A stretch of 64,000 nt of DNA from Chitinophagales bacterium (GCA_017303855.1 JAFLBL010000014.1:1-64000); one strand, 5' to 3'; shown: positions 34,843 to 44,311, counted from the first letter of the stretch. Translations and numbers: made by a program. The notes: generated by a model not told the origin, from the letters alone.

Positions 34843-35415
34843 TCAGTCTTTATGTTCATGATAACATTTCCGGCAACGGGGTTCATAGGCGTCAGTGGCA
34901 CCCAGCATAACCTGGTCTTCATTAGGGATTTTGCGATATGAATAATTGGCAATACTGCCGCACTTCATACAGATGGCGTGCAGTTTGGTAACATAATCAG
35001 CCTTCGCCATAATAAAGGGCATTTGTCCGAATGGCTTACCCAGGTAATCCATATCGAGGCCTGCCACAATAACACGGATACCCCGGAAAGCAAGTTCGTC
35101 ACATACATTCGCAATTTCCGCATCAAAAAACTGGGCTTCGTCGATGCCTATTACATCGGCATCACCGGCCATCAGCAGGATTTTCTGTGAATTATCGATA
35201 GGGGTGGAATGAATCGCTGTAGCGTCATGTGAAACAATTTTTACTTCATCGTACCGTATATCAATCGCCGGCTTAAAGATCTCTGCTTTCTGGTTGGCGA
35301 TTTTAACTCGTTTCAACCGGCGGATCAGTTCTTCTGTTTTTCCGCTGAACATGGATCCGCAGATTACTTCAATACTCCCTCTTCGTTCACCGCTTGTGTT
35401 GGGTTCAATAAACAT
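34843..35415 (-). CDS. tdk: Thymidine kinase (type II)
   Basis: 190 residues. Walker A GSMFSGKTEELIRR is near the N-terminus, the lid/DEAQF region (GIDEAQFFD) carries the catalytic Glu, and a C-terminal zinc site is formed by CMKCG and CRKCYH. It phosphorylates thymidine to dTMP in salvage. Convergent with the DUF6263 gene, with a 9-nt gap and no terminator. Confidence 0.95.
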   Translation of the reverse strand: MFIEPNTSGERRGSIEVICGSMFSGKTEELIRRLKRVKIANQKAEIFKPAIDIRYDEVKIVSHDATAIHSTPIDNSQKILLMAGDADVIGIDEAQFFDAEIANVCDELAFRGIRVIVAGLDMDYLGKPFGQMPFIMAKADYVTKLHAICMKCGSIANYSYRKIPNEDQVMLGATDAYEPRCRKCYHEHKD

Positions 35416-35511
35416 TGTTAAGATTTGTCAGGCGTTATTTGTAACGGGTTTAATTGGCAAACAGTTTGTAACTTTATTGGGTCTGGTTTTGCCGGCGCCA
35501 AATATAATTGA

Positions 35512-36234
35512 ATGGAACGAATCGAATCACTGATCAGTAAATTAAAAGAACAATATGAGCAACAGGCCGATCCGGCCTTACTGCTTGGAACGGTTCAATT
35601 GATTCAGTTTGAACTGACCCGGCTGACGGGGAAGCCTGCTGCAGGATTGGGTACCGCCAAAGTGGCGGTTGTCTTACCAGCCACGCCGGCAGCACGTACG
35701 GTTGCGGAGACAACTGATATAACTCCGGCAATGGAAAAATATATGCCCCCGACGGCAGCGACGAAAGCACCTGTTATTACAGACCCGGCTCCGGTGATGC
35801 AGGAAATTCCTGTTCAGAAGCCTGGCATTTCGATGAGTAAGCAGGCAGATCTTGGTTTCGATCCTTTGAATGATATCCCGACGCTTTCACATCAGTCGAA
35901 AGGGACAGAAGTAAATGATAACCCGGTGCTGGCAGAATCCCTGAATGACCGGTTGAAACAGGAAAAGACAGAACTTATGGAGGTTCTGAAAGAAAGTCCG
36001 GTAAAAGATCTCCGCAAAGCCATTGGAATCAATGATCGCTTTGTTTTTATGAATGAACTTTTCAGGGGAGATGAAACAATGTACGAAAGAAGTATCCGCA
36101 CTATCAATAATTTTAATATTCTCGCGGAGGCGGAGTACTGGATCAGCCGGGAACTGAAACTGAAACTGGGTTGGGATAACAGTAGTGAAACGGTGGCGCA
36201 TTTTGATCAGCTGGTCAGGAGACGTTTTTCCTGA
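35512..36234 (+). CDS. Conserved hypothetical protein
   Basis: 240 residues. An N-terminal helix (IESLISKLKEQYEQQ, residues 1-40) leads to a Pro/Ala/Thr-rich, probably disordered middle (45-120). A conserved-looking C-terminal helical block (about 150-235: KDLRKAIGINDRFVFMNELF, then DETMYERSIRTINNF) follows. No signal peptide, membrane helix or catalytic motif. The C-terminal block looks like a domain conserved in Bacteroidota, but I cannot name its function. Its 3' end overlaps the convergent waaA gene by 28 bases. Confidence 0.7.
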   Translation: MERIESLISKLKEQYEQQADPALLLGTVQLIQFELTRLTGKPAAGLGTAKVAVVLPATPAARTVAETTDITPAMEKYMPPTAATKAPVITDPAPVMQEIPVQKPGISMSKQADLGFDPLNDIPTLSHQSKGTEVNDNPVLAESLNDRLKQEKTELMEVLKESPVKDLRKAIGINDRFVFMNELFRGDETMYERSIRTINNFNILAEAEYWISRELKLKLGWDNSSETVAHFDQLVRRRFS

Positions 36235-37520
36235 ATATATCCGAGTATTTTCCCGGTGGCTCCCTGATTTGACCTGACAAATTCACCTGCGGCTTTGCTC
36301 CGTTGTGTGTACTCCTGGTGGTCTTCAGCCAGTCTGCATATCAGTTCACTGAGCCTTCTTCCGTCTTTTTCCGGATCAGAAAAGGAGATTCCTCCCCCGG
36401 CATTTACCAATCCTGTTGCTTCCGTGTATTTATGATAAAATGGCCCGAATATGACCGCTTTGTCATAGACTGCAGCTTCAAGCACATTGTGAACCCCGTT
36501 TTTTTCCATACCCCCTCCGATATACGTGAGCCAGCCATACCGGTATAATCTGGACAGCATGCCGATATTGTCTATTATCAAGGTCTTTTGCGCTTCAACT
36601 TCCTGCTCTGCAAGCCTGGAATACCGGATTGAATCCGGGAAAAGCTGTTCAATTTCTTCCAGATGTTTTTCGCCAATTTCATGCGGTGCAAGAATCAGTT
36701 TCAGGTCTGGCAATGTGGGATTCTGCAGCGCTATTGCCAGTACTGTTTCATCGGCGGGCCATGTACTGCCTGCAATGAGGCATCGGTGGTTTTTTGTGAA
36801 TCGTTCAATCTCCGGCAGTGGTTCAAAGCGGCTGGCTATTTCTATCACCCGGTCAAACCGGGTATCCCCCGATTCTGAAGTGATGCCGGACAGGCCGATT
36901 TCCGCCATTAAATCAGCCGACCCCCGGTTTTGTACAAAAAGGTGGTCGAACCGGGAGAGCATTTTGCGCTGCAGTCCGCCATACCATTTAAAGAAACTCA
37001 TATCCCTTCTGAAAAGTGCGGAAACCAGGATCAGCGGTATTTTCCGGTATTTAATTTTTTTCAGATAGTAATACCAGAATTCATATTTCACAAAAATAAC
37101 GAGGGAGGGATGCACAATTTCCAGGAAGCGGCGTGCGTTTGCTGCACTGTCTGCCGGGAGATAAAAGACCCAGTCGGCCCCTTTATAGTTTTTTTGCACT
37201 TCAAATCCAGAAGGAGAGAAAAAAGTCAGTAAGAAGCGATGGTCCGGGTAAATTTCGCGCATTTTTTCAAGTAAGGGACGTCCTTGTTCAAATTCTCCCA
37301 GGGAGGCGCAATGCATCCAGATAATTTTCTCACCAGGAGGGATAGCCGCTGCCAGTTTTTCAAAGACTTGCTTGCGGCCACGGATCCATTGGGCCGCTTT
37401 TGAACTAAAGGGTGCCGCAGCGTGGATACCTGCTTTAAACAGGAGTAAAAAAATATTGTAGAAGAAAACTGCCAGGTGATTGGGTTTGAACAGGTAACAA
37501 AAGTAGCACCAATCGTGCAA
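36207..37520 (-). CDS. waaA: 3-deoxy-D-manno-octulosonic-acid (Kdo) transferase
   Basis: 437 residues if started at TTG 37520. It has an N-terminal membrane anchor (FFYNIFLLLFKAGIHA), the GT30 acceptor region WMHCASLGEFEQG with its catalytic Glu, a mid-domain FVKYEFWYYYLK, and the C-terminal donor site with GGGMEKNGVHNVLEAA. It adds Kdo to lipid A precursors at the inner membrane. There is no ATG near the expected N-terminus, which begins around the VFFYN segment; TTG is the best visible start, but the exact start is uncertain. Divergent from the polysaccharide operon. Confidence 0.9.
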   Translation of the reverse strand: MHDWCYFCYLFKPNHLAVFFYNIFLLLFKAGIHAAAPFSSKAAQWIRGRKQVFEKLAAAIPPGEKIIWMHCASLGEFEQGRPLLEKMREIYPDHRFLLTFFSPSGFEVQKNYKGADWVFYLPADSAANARRFLEIVHPSLVIFVKYEFWYYYLKKIKYRKIPLILVSALFRRDMSFFKWYGGLQRKMLSRFDHLFVQNRGSADLMAEIGLSGITSESGDTRFDRVIEIASRFEPLPEIERFTKNHRCLIAGSTWPADETVLAIALQNPTLPDLKLILAPHEIGEKHLEEIEQLFPDSIRYSRLAEQEVEAQKTLIIDNIGMLSRLYRYGWLTYIGGGMEKNGVHNVLEAAVYDKAVIFGPFYHKYTEATGLVNAGGGISFSDPEKDGRRLSELICRLAEDHQEYTQRSKAAGEFVRSNQGATGKILGYIQEKRLLTS

Positions 37521-37536
37521 ACTACCCTTATTTTAC

Positions 37537-37544
37537 TATTTTTG
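37537..37544 (+). promoter_or_regulatory. -7 promoter element for the polysaccharide operon
   Basis: TATTTTTG, a perfect TAnnTTTG, 29 nt before the DegT aminotransferase ATG. The region 22 bases upstream reads CGTGC, without a clean TTG. Confidence 0.5.
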
Positions 37545-37573
37545 CGACACTTAAGAACGAACAATTCCTTTCT

Positions 37574-38704
37574 ATGCGGCAAATACAAATGGTTGATACA
37601 AAAACGCAGTACCAAAAGATAAAGCAGGATATTGATCAGGCTGTCGCCAATGTGCTGGAGAGTTCGGCTTTTATAAATGGCAAACCGGTTCAATCCTTTG
37701 CCGCAAATTTATCTGCCTATCTGAACGTCAGGCATACCATACCCTGCGCAAACGGAACGGATGCCTTGCAAATTGCCATGATGGCCCTGGGGCTGCAGCC
37801 GGGCGATGAGGTTATTACACCTTCTTTCACTTATATAGCCACAACGGAAGTAATAGCCTTATTACGCCTGAAACCGGTATTTGTGGAAGTGGATGCAAGG
37901 ACCTTTTGTATGGATCCGGCAGACCTTGAAAAAGCGATAACGCCTCGTACAAAAGCGATTGTGCCGGTTCATTTGTATGGGCAGGCTGCACCTATGGAGG
38001 AAATAATGGCCATTGCGGAAAAACATAAGCTCTTTGTAATTGAAGATAATGCCCAGGCGCTGGGGGCTGAATATATTTATTCTGATGGCAGCAGGAAGAA
38101 AACCGGTACTATCGGTCATATTGGTTGTACGTCATTTTATCCGTCAAAAAATCTTGGTGCGTTCGGGGATGGCGGTGCTATTTTTACCAATGACGACGCG
38201 CTAGCGGATAAACTGAAAATGATTGCCAACCATGGCCAGAGCCGCCGGTATTATCATGATGTGGTCGGTTGTAACAGCCGGTTGGATTCCATCCAGGCGG
38301 CTATTCTGGATATCAAACTCAGGTACCTGGATGAATATGCGGGTGCCCGCAGAAAGGCCGCTGATTTTTATGACCAGGCATTTGCCAGGCAGGCCCAGCT
38401 AACGGTACCTTTCAGGGCTGCCTATTCAAAGCATGTTTATCATCAGTATACCTTACTCCTTGAAGGGGTGGACAGGGATGCCCTTTCACAATATCTGGCA
38501 GATCAGCAGATCCCTTCTATGATTTATTATCCTGTACCGGGGCATAAACAAAAAATGTTTGACCAGTTCGGTTCCGCGGCTCAGGATATGCCTGTTACTG
38601 ACTGGCTGACTCATCGGGTGATTTCCTTACCCATGCATACAGAACTGGATGAAGAACAATTGCAATATATCTGCGATCATGTGCTGACTTTTTTAAACCG
38701 TTAA
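37574..38704 (+). CDS. DegT/DnrJ/EryC1/StrS-type sugar aminotransferase
   Basis: 376 residues, a PLP-dependent aminotransferase for nucleotide sugars. The Schiff-base lysine is K192 in SFYPSKNLGAFGDGG. Other family motifs are NGTDALQIAM, PSFTYIATTEV and VEDNAQALGAEY-like (IEDNAQALG). Similar to WbpE-type 3-oxo-UDP-sugar aminotransferases. First gene of a four-gene operon with a nucleotide-sugar dehydrogenase, rfbC and rfbD, which points to surface polysaccharide precursor synthesis. Confidence 0.92.
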   Translation: MRQIQMVDTKTQYQKIKQDIDQAVANVLESSAFINGKPVQSFAANLSAYLNVRHTIPCANGTDALQIAMMALGLQPGDEVITPSFTYIATTEVIALLRLKPVFVEVDARTFCMDPADLEKAITPRTKAIVPVHLYGQAAPMEEIMAIAEKHKLFVIEDNAQALGAEYIYSDGSRKKTGTIGHIGCTSFYPSKNLGAFGDGGAIFTNDDALADKLKMIANHGQSRRYYHDVVGCNSRLDSIQAAILDIKLRYLDEYAGARRKAADFYDQAFARQAQLTVPFRAAYSKHVYHQYTLLLEGVDRDALSQYLADQQIPSMIYYPVPGHKQKMFDQFGSAAQDMPVTDWLTHRVISLPMHTELDEEQLQYICDHVLTFLNR

Positions 38705-38730
38705 CCTGCAAAAATCAAAACCCTTATCTA

Positions 38731-40020
38731 ATGTACCAGAATTTAGTTGATAAAAAGTGTAAGCTGGCAGTAATCGGCCTGGGTTATGTAGGCCTGCCGA
38801 TAGCACTGGAATTTGCCCGGAAGATTTCTGTAATCGGATTCGATATCAGTGCGCGTCGTATAGACATGATGAAACAAGGGATTGATCCCAGCAATGAACT
38901 GGACAAAGCCGCATTTGAGGGTTGTGATATTACATTTACCGATTCGCTCGATGTATTGCGGGAGGCGAAATTTTTTATTGTGGCTGTACCCACGCCAGTG
39001 GATGAGCACAATGTGCCAGACCTGTTACCTGTATTAAAAGCGTCTGAAACGGTTGGGAAAGTGATTAAGCAGGGCGACTATGTGGTGTTTGAATCGACTG
39101 TTTTTCCGGGCTGTACCGAGGAAGATTGCCTGCCCGTTATTGAAAAATTGTCGGGGTTGAAAAATGTAACTGATTTCAAACTTGGATATTCACCTGAACG
39201 TATTAATCCAGGCGATAAGCAGCATACACTCGCTACGATCGTTAAGGTCGTATCCGGTTGCGATGCCGCCTCTCTTGAGCAGATTGCCAAAACATATGAA
39301 CTGGTTGTTAAGGCTGGTGTACACCGGGCATCCTCCATTAAAGTGGCAGAAGCGGCCAAAATCATTGAGAATACACAGCGGGACCTGAATATCGCATTGA
39401 TGAATGAATTGTCGCTGATATTCGATAAAATGAATATTAATACGTATGAAGTACTGGAAGCCGCGGGGACCAAATGGAATTTTCTGAAATTTCAGCCTGG
39501 GCTGGTGGGCGGACATTGTATAGGGGTGGACCCGTATTACCTGACGTATAAAGCCAAGGAACTGGGATACCATTCAGAAGTTATTCTGGCCGGACGGAGT
39601 ATCAATGACAATATGGGAAAATATGTGGCCAAGAAAGTGATTCAGCATATCATCAAGAACAGTGGGGATGTGAAATCCTCAAAAGTGCTGATTAAGGGAG
39701 CTACTTTCAAAGAAGACGTGAGCGATATCCGGAATTCAAAAGTCGCCGATGTGGTAAATGCGTTGAAAGAATATTATGTGAATGTGGATGTGGAGGACCC
39801 GCATGCGGATTCGGCGGAACTGGAACACGAATACGGTTTTGGTCTGGTGGATAAAGTGGCTACAGATTATGATGCGGTGATTATACCGGTACCGCACCAG
39901 CAATATAAGGCACTGGATGAGCATTACTATGCCGGCATAACAAAGCCGCATGCCATGGTAGCCGATCTGAAAGGAATATACAGAAACAAAATATCTAACC
40001 GAACCTACTGGAGTCTATAG
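38731..40020 (+). CDS. UDP-N-acetyl-hexosamine 6-dehydrogenase (WbpO/TviB-like)
   Basis: 429 residues of the UDP-glucose/GDP-mannose dehydrogenase superfamily. The NAD site is VIGLGYVGLPIALEF. The central domain includes NTQRDLNIALMNELSLI. The catalytic cysteine is C263 in GGHCIGVDPYYLTYKA, and the C-terminal domain includes LIKGATFKEDVSDIRNSK. The GATFKED phrase and the VP.PV motif (AVPTPVDEHNVPDL) are typical of UDP-GalNAc/GlcNAc dehydrogenases. The product is a uronic-acid sugar. Starts 26 nt after the aminotransferase and ends 1 nt before rfbC. Confidence 0.92.
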   Translation: MYQNLVDKKCKLAVIGLGYVGLPIALEFARKISVIGFDISARRIDMMKQGIDPSNELDKAAFEGCDITFTDSLDVLREAKFFIVAVPTPVDEHNVPDLLPVLKASETVGKVIKQGDYVVFESTVFPGCTEEDCLPVIEKLSGLKNVTDFKLGYSPERINPGDKQHTLATIVKVVSGCDAASLEQIAKTYELVVKAGVHRASSIKVAEAAKIIENTQRDLNIALMNELSLIFDKMNINTYEVLEAAGTKWNFLKFQPGLVGGHCIGVDPYYLTYKAKELGYHSEVILAGRSINDNMGKYVAKKVIQHIIKNSGDVKSSKVLIKGATFKEDVSDIRNSKVADVVNALKEYYVNVDVEDPHADSAELEHEYGFGLVDKVATDYDAVIIPVPHQQYKALDEHYYAGITKPHAMVADLKGIYRNKISNRTYWSL

Positions 40021-40021
40021 T

Positions 40022-40582
40022 ATGCCATTTATAACCAACGAATTTCCCGGGCTCATGGTGTATGAGCCACGTGTATTTGAAGACAGCCGCGGCTACTTCT
40101 TTGAATCATTTAATGACCGTGTATTCCGTGAAGCGGGTGTGACATCCCAATGGGTACAGGATAATCAATCCAGTTCCTCATACGGAGTGATACGGGGACT
40201 GCATTATCAGTTGCCTCCCAATGCACAAACTAAACTGGTACGAGTATTACGTGGTGAAATACTGGATGTGGTGGTGGATATACGGAAAGGATCACCTACG
40301 TATGGGAAAGTGTTCAGTATCGTATTGTCCGGAGAGAATAAAAAGCAATTGCTGGTGCCCAGGGGATTTGCCCATGGTTTTTCCGTGCTCAGTGAACAGG
40401 CAGAAGTATTATATAAATGTGATGGGTTTTACAGCAAAGAAAGTGAAGGCGGCATTATTTATAATGATCCGGCTTTAGCTATCGACTGGCGTATACCGGC
40501 AGACAGTGCCATCGTATCTGACAAGGATCTGATACTTCCGGTGCTGTCATCCTGCAATAATACATTTGAATTTATCGGATAA
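40022..40582 (+). CDS. rfbC: dTDP-4-dehydrorhamnose 3,5-epimerase
   Basis: 186 residues of the RmlC cupin fold. EDSRGYFFESFND, DNQSSSSYGVIRGLHYQ and the LVRVLRGEILDVVVDIRKGSPTYGK-type region all match, and the catalytic His is in GLHYQ. It epimerises C3 and C5 in dTDP-L-rhamnose synthesis. One base separates it from the previous gene, and its stop overlaps the rfbD ATG by one base (TAATG), so translation is coupled. rfbA and rfbB are not in the window. Confidence 0.94.
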   Translation: MPFITNEFPGLMVYEPRVFEDSRGYFFESFNDRVFREAGVTSQWVQDNQSSSSYGVIRGLHYQLPPNAQTKLVRVLRGEILDVVVDIRKGSPTYGKVFSIVLSGENKKQLLVPRGFAHGFSVLSEQAEVLYKCDGFYSKESEGGIIYNDPALAIDWRIPADSAIVSDKDLILPVLSSCNNTFEFIG

Positions 40583-41448
40583 TGGGAGCAAAACCTGTCA
40601 TACTCGTTACCGGAGCCAACGGCCAGCTTGGAAAAGAACTTAAACAGCTCGAACAGGCTTTTTCAGGCTATACATTTATTTTCCTTTCCAGGGAAGACCT
40701 GCCCATACATCATTTTGAACTGGTTCGTAATTTTTTCAAAGGATATCACCCGCAATACCTGATCAATTGTGCGGCTTATACAGCTGTGGATAAAGCGGAA
40801 ACGGAACAAGACCTGGCTTTCCAGGTGAATGGGGAAGCCGTAGGTGTACTGGCCGCTGTATGTAAAGAATACAGAACCCGGTTCTTGCATATTTCAACGG
40901 ATTATGTGTTTGACGGAAACGGAACAGCACCGTACCAGCCGGACTCACCAACCAATCCGCAAAGTGTCTATGGCGCTTCCAAACTCATGGGAGAGCAGCA
41001 GGCCGTTCAGTTTAACCCTGAAAGCATTATTATCCGTACCTCCTGGGTCTATTCGGAGTTTGGGAAGAACTTTGTTAAAACGATGATGAAGCTGATGGCC
41101 GAGCGGGAAGATCTTAATGTGGTTAATGACCAGGTCGGGTCACCTACCTATGCGGCGGATCTGGCTGCGGTGATTATGCAAATTATAAATTCAGGTAAAT
41201 GGGTGCCGGGCCTTTATCACTATAGTAACGAAGGCGTTATTAATTGGTATGAATTTGCACTGGCCATAAAAGAGATCAGCCAAAGCGGCTGCCGGGTACA
41301 TCCCATTCCGTCTTCACAGTATCCCACACCTGCAAAGCGGCCTTCTTATTCAGTGATGGATACCACAAGCCTTTTACATACATGGTCATTGGCTCCAAAA
41401 CCCTGGAAAGAGAGTCTGAAAGTCTGCATGGCCAGGCTACACAATTAA
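40582..41448 (+). CDS. rfbD: dTDP-4-dehydrorhamnose reductase
   Basis: 288 residues, extended short-chain dehydrogenase fold. The NAD(P) site is VTGANGQLGKELKQ, the catalytic Ser/Thr-Tyr-Lys set lies in STDYVFDG and YGASKLMGE, and the C-terminal region has the RmlD pattern PAKRPSYSVMDT. It reduces the keto sugar to dTDP-L-rhamnose. Last gene of the polysaccharide operon, followed by a terminator-like hairpin. Confidence 0.94.
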   Translation: MGAKPVILVTGANGQLGKELKQLEQAFSGYTFIFLSREDLPIHHFELVRNFFKGYHPQYLINCAAYTAVDKAETEQDLAFQVNGEAVGVLAAVCKEYRTRFLHISTDYVFDGNGTAPYQPDSPTNPQSVYGASKLMGEQQAVQFNPESIIIRTSWVYSEFGKNFVKTMMKLMAEREDLNVVNDQVGSPTYAADLAAVIMQIINSGKWVPGLYHYSNEGVINWYEFALAIKEISQSGCRVHPIPSSQYPTPAKRPSYSVMDTTSLLHTWSLAPKPWKESLKVCMARLHN

Positions 41449-41505
41449 TTTTCCTGCATTTTTAAACGCCTGGTTTAATTTTCTGTCTGACAGTAACTGC
41501 CCGAA

Positions 41506-41537
41506 GGCGGTGTTGTTTAACCGTCTTTTCCTTTTTT
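41506..41537 (+). terminator. Probable terminator of the polysaccharide operon
   Basis: GGCGGT / ACCGTC (one G-T pair) with an 8-nt loop, then a T/C-rich tract TTTTCCTTTTTTT. Confidence 0.6.
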
Positions 41538-41608
41538 TAACTACTTAGCAACCTGAATTTCAGGAATGAGCAAACCCCATGGCCCGGTTCACCGATTCAA
41601 ATGAAGTG

Positions 41609-41687
41609 ACTAACGGTAGTCATATGTCATGCCCCGCTTAAGGGATACTTTTGTGAAGTAACCGGACGTTTGTATATTACTAACGGT
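41609..41687 (+). promoter_or_regulatory. Promoter region of the adhesin gene with a direct repeat
   Basis: A perfect -7 box TACTTTTG (41646-41653) lies between two exact copies of ACTAACGGT (41609-41617 and 41679-41687). The copies could be regulator sites on both sides of the promoter; the downstream copy would be in the 5' UTR. No clean TTG at 19-21 bases upstream. Confidence 0.45.
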
Positions 41688-41711
41688 TATCCGGGTCAGA
41701 AAGAATGAACA

Positions 41712-44189
41712 ATGAGCTGTAAACTCCGTATACTGTATTTATTTGTGAAGCTGATGTCTGTGCTGCTGCTCTTGCTGCAGTTTCAGATTTCTGCAGATGC
41801 ACAAGTACAGGACTGTCCGGCTAATATTAATTTTTCCCGTGGCGATATAAGTTCCTGGGCGGCCCGCACAGGTCTGATCAACGGGGGCATCACCAACTAT
41901 CCGGCACCTAATAACGGGGTGTCCGTAATTCCGGAATATACTATTTCAAGTACGGGTATTCAGGTAATCACATCTCAAGGTACCGACGCTTTCGGCGGGT
42001 TTCAGCTTATTCCGACAATCAATGGATACTCCTACGGGTATTCGGTTAAAATGGGGTCAACAGCCACTTCCTGGGATTACCGGCAGAGTTCTTCCGGAGC
42101 AAGCAATAATCCAGGTGGATTTTCACGTGCGATTACCTATACTATCAATGTACCGGCAGGGCCTGCATCTGTACCCTATACCATGACCTATGCGTATGCG
42201 ATGGTACTGGAAAATGGAACGCATAATTCAAATCAGCAACCGCTGTTTAAAGCAATATTGAATACGGCGGACAGTGTGGTTACCTGTGCTTCACCACAAT
42301 ATTATCTCCCAACTTTTAATAACGCGGGAGGGGGGAGTGGTTCCGGTTCCACCGGCGCCACTTTGGATACCGCTACTGCACTGGCCAACGGGTTTTCGTT
42401 GAGTCCGACTCCATTCCTGAGTCATACAGGGCAAAACAATAACGTTGGCACATTACTCTATGATGTCTGGACCAAAGGCTGGACTGAAGTCACTTTTGAT
42501 TTATCCGCTTACCGGGGACAACAGGTTACACTCACATTTGAAGCCGATAACTGTGCTCCCGGAGGACATTTTGCTTATGCCTATGTGGCCGTACGCAATA
42601 CCTGTGCAGGTCTTGAGATCAGCGGCAGTCCTGTAGTTTGTGCTAATTCGGATATGACCTATTCAATTCCCGCATTAGCCAGTGCCATTTACAACTGGAC
42701 CGTTCCGGCAGGGTGGACCATTAATTCCGGTGCCAGTACCAATATGATTAATGTAACAGCGGGCAATACAGGCGGGCTGATTATTGCCCATGAAATAAAT
42801 GGTTGTGCGGATTTGCGGGATACAATCGTTGTAACAGCGACGACGCCTACCGTACCGGGACAGGTGAACAGCGATAATACAGTATGTGCCGGAATTAACA
42901 GTACAACGCTAAACCTTACCGGTCAGACCGGTTCAGTACTGCATTGGTTGTCTTCCCCGGATGGAATCAACTGGACATCATTTGCAAATACAAGCAGTTC
43001 GTATACGGCTCAGCAACTTACCGCGACAACACACTATAAGGCAATTGTTCAAAACGGAACTGCTTGCAAGGCAGACAGCAGCGGCGCAGCCATAATAACC
43101 GTAGACCCGAAAACAGCCGGAGGGGTACTAAGTCCATCTGCTACCAATATTTGTCTTGGACAAAACGCCGACAACCTGCTCACTTTGTCCGGGCATACGG
43201 GTAGCGTATTAAACTGGCAGCGTTCTTTTGATAATGTAAACTGGACCGGGTTGACTCCGGCATATACCGCTACCACCTATCAGGTAAATGGCGTAAATAC
43301 CACTCAATATTACCGTTCAATACTCAAAAGCGGGGTTTGTCCCGCAGATACCAGTGCTGTAGCCTCCATCAATTTTATAAATGTTCCTTATCCGGCCGGA
43401 TTTACTGTGCCTGATTCCGTCACCATTTGTTATGGCCGTTCTGCTTCACTAACAGCTACTGTAACCGTGGGTACAGCATATAACTGGAGCAACAGCAGTA
43501 CGCTTACTAATATTGGATCGGGTGTAGTGACCAGTCTTCCCCAGGTGATAAATGCCACTGCAACTCCGCGGAACAATACAAATTATATTTTCACGATTAC
43601 CAATGCCGGATGTCCGAACATATACCGTGACACATTTGAAGTACGGGTGCGTCCGAGGATCATTGTATTTGCCGGTAATGATACGGCCATAGTAGCCAAT
43701 CAGCCTTTGCAATTGCTGGCAACCGTCAGCGATCCGGATGCGGGCAGTTTCAACTGGACCCCATCAACTGGCCTGAATTCAACCTCAGTTTATAACCCGG
43801 TGGCAACATTGGGGGCGGATCTGGGAAATTCAATCACTTACCTTGTCAGAGCCACCAATGCTGAAGGTTGTTACGGAGAAGATGATATCAGAGTCACTAT
43901 TTTCAAAACCGGTCCGGATATATTTGTACCCACGGCTTTTACACCGAATAATGATGGGTTAAACGATAAGATATTTCCAATTTGTGTGGGAATTAAGCAA
44001 CTGGATTATTTCAGGGTATTTAACCGTTGGGGGCAGCTGGTATTTCAAACCAGCAGCATAGGAGAGGGATGGGACGGCCGCATCCGGGGGCAGATTCAGG
44101 ATACGAATAACTTTGTGTATATGGTGCAGGGAACCGATTATACCGGGAAAGTAGTGTTTAAAAAAGGGAATATTATGCTGATCCGCTGA
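41712..44189 (+). CDS. Large T9SS type B secreted/surface protein, adhesin-like
   Basis: 825 residues. An N-terminal hydrophobic signal segment (residues 8-31, LYLFVKLMSVLLLLL...) precedes a carbohydrate- or matrix-binding-like beta region (about 35-300). Several PKD/Ig-like repeats follow (Thr/Ser/Asn-rich, each with conserved Cys-x-Gly or Trp phrases such as VLHWLSSPDGINW and VLNWQRSFDNVNW). The C-terminal gliding-motility-associated sorting domain (FVPTAFTPNNDGLNDKIFPI ... YNRWGQLVF-like, FNRWGQLVF ... WDGR) is the CHU_C type B T9SS signal. It should be exported through the T9SS and attached to the cell surface. Function probably adhesion or matrix contact. Confidence 0.85.
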   Translation: MSCKLRILYLFVKLMSVLLLLLQFQISADAQVQDCPANINFSRGDISSWAARTGLINGGITNYPAPNNGVSVIPEYTISSTGIQVITSQGTDAFGGFQLIPTINGYSYGYSVKMGSTATSWDYRQSSSGASNNPGGFSRAITYTINVPAGPASVPYTMTYAYAMVLENGTHNSNQQPLFKAILNTADSVVTCASPQYYLPTFNNAGGGSGSGSTGATLDTATALANGFSLSPTPFLSHTGQNNNVGTLLYDVWTKGWTEVTFDLSAYRGQQVTLTFEADNCAPGGHFAYAYVAVRNTCAGLEISGSPVVCANSDMTYSIPALASAIYNWTVPAGWTINSGASTNMINVTAGNTGGLIIAHEINGCADLRDTIVVTATTPTVPGQVNSDNTVCAGINSTTLNLTGQTGSVLHWLSSPDGINWTSFANTSSSYTAQQLTATTHYKAIVQNGTACKADSSGAAIITVDPKTAGGVLSPSATNICLGQNADNLLTLSGHTGSVLNWQRSFDNVNWTGLTPAYTATTYQVNGVNTTQYYRSILKSGVCPADTSAVASINFINVPYPAGFTVPDSVTICYGRSASLTATVTVGTAYNWSNSSTLTNIGSGVVTSLPQVINATATPRNNTNYIFTITNAGCPNIYRDTFEVRVRPRIIVFAGNDTAIVANQPLQLLATVSDPDAGSFNWTPSTGLNSTSVYNPVATLGADLGNSITYLVRATNAEGCYGEDDIRVTIFKTGPDIFVPTAFTPNNDGLNDKIFPICVGIKQLDYFRVFNRWGQLVFQTSSIGEGWDGRIRGQIQDTNNFVYMVQGTDYTGKVVFKKGNIMLIR

Positions 44190-44209
44190 GCTGTGAAAGA
44201 ATAATAATT

Positions 44210-44239
44210 AAAAAAGCTCCGGTTATCCGGAGCTTTTTT
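44210..44239. terminator. Bidirectional terminator between adhesin and tRNA-Gln
   Basis: AAAAAAGCTCCGG / CCGGAGCTTTTTT with a TTAT loop. It has T runs on both strands and sits between two convergent genes. Confidence 0.88.
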
Positions 44240-44240
44240 G

Positions 44241-44311
44241 TTGACCCATAAGGATTCGAACCTTAAATGACTGAACCAAAATCAGTAGTGTTACCATTAC
44301 ACCATGGGTCA
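44241..44311 (-). tRNA. tRNA-Gln (anticodon TTG)
   Basis: 71 nt. Acceptor arms TGACCCA / TGGGTCA, anticodon stem ACTGA / TCAGT enclosing loop TTTTGGT (anticodon TTG, codon CAA), T arm with GGTTCGAATCC. Discriminator A. The 3' CCA is not encoded and must be added after transcription. A U at position 1 is typical of tRNA-Gln. Confidence 0.96.

Noticed and set aside
36207..36234. 28-base overlap of the hypothetical gene and waaA as an annotation error
   Set aside because: Both reading frames end naturally and both C-termini look intact. Tail-to-tail overlaps also occur at 50279-50290 and 61475-61485, so this is a compact-genome feature.
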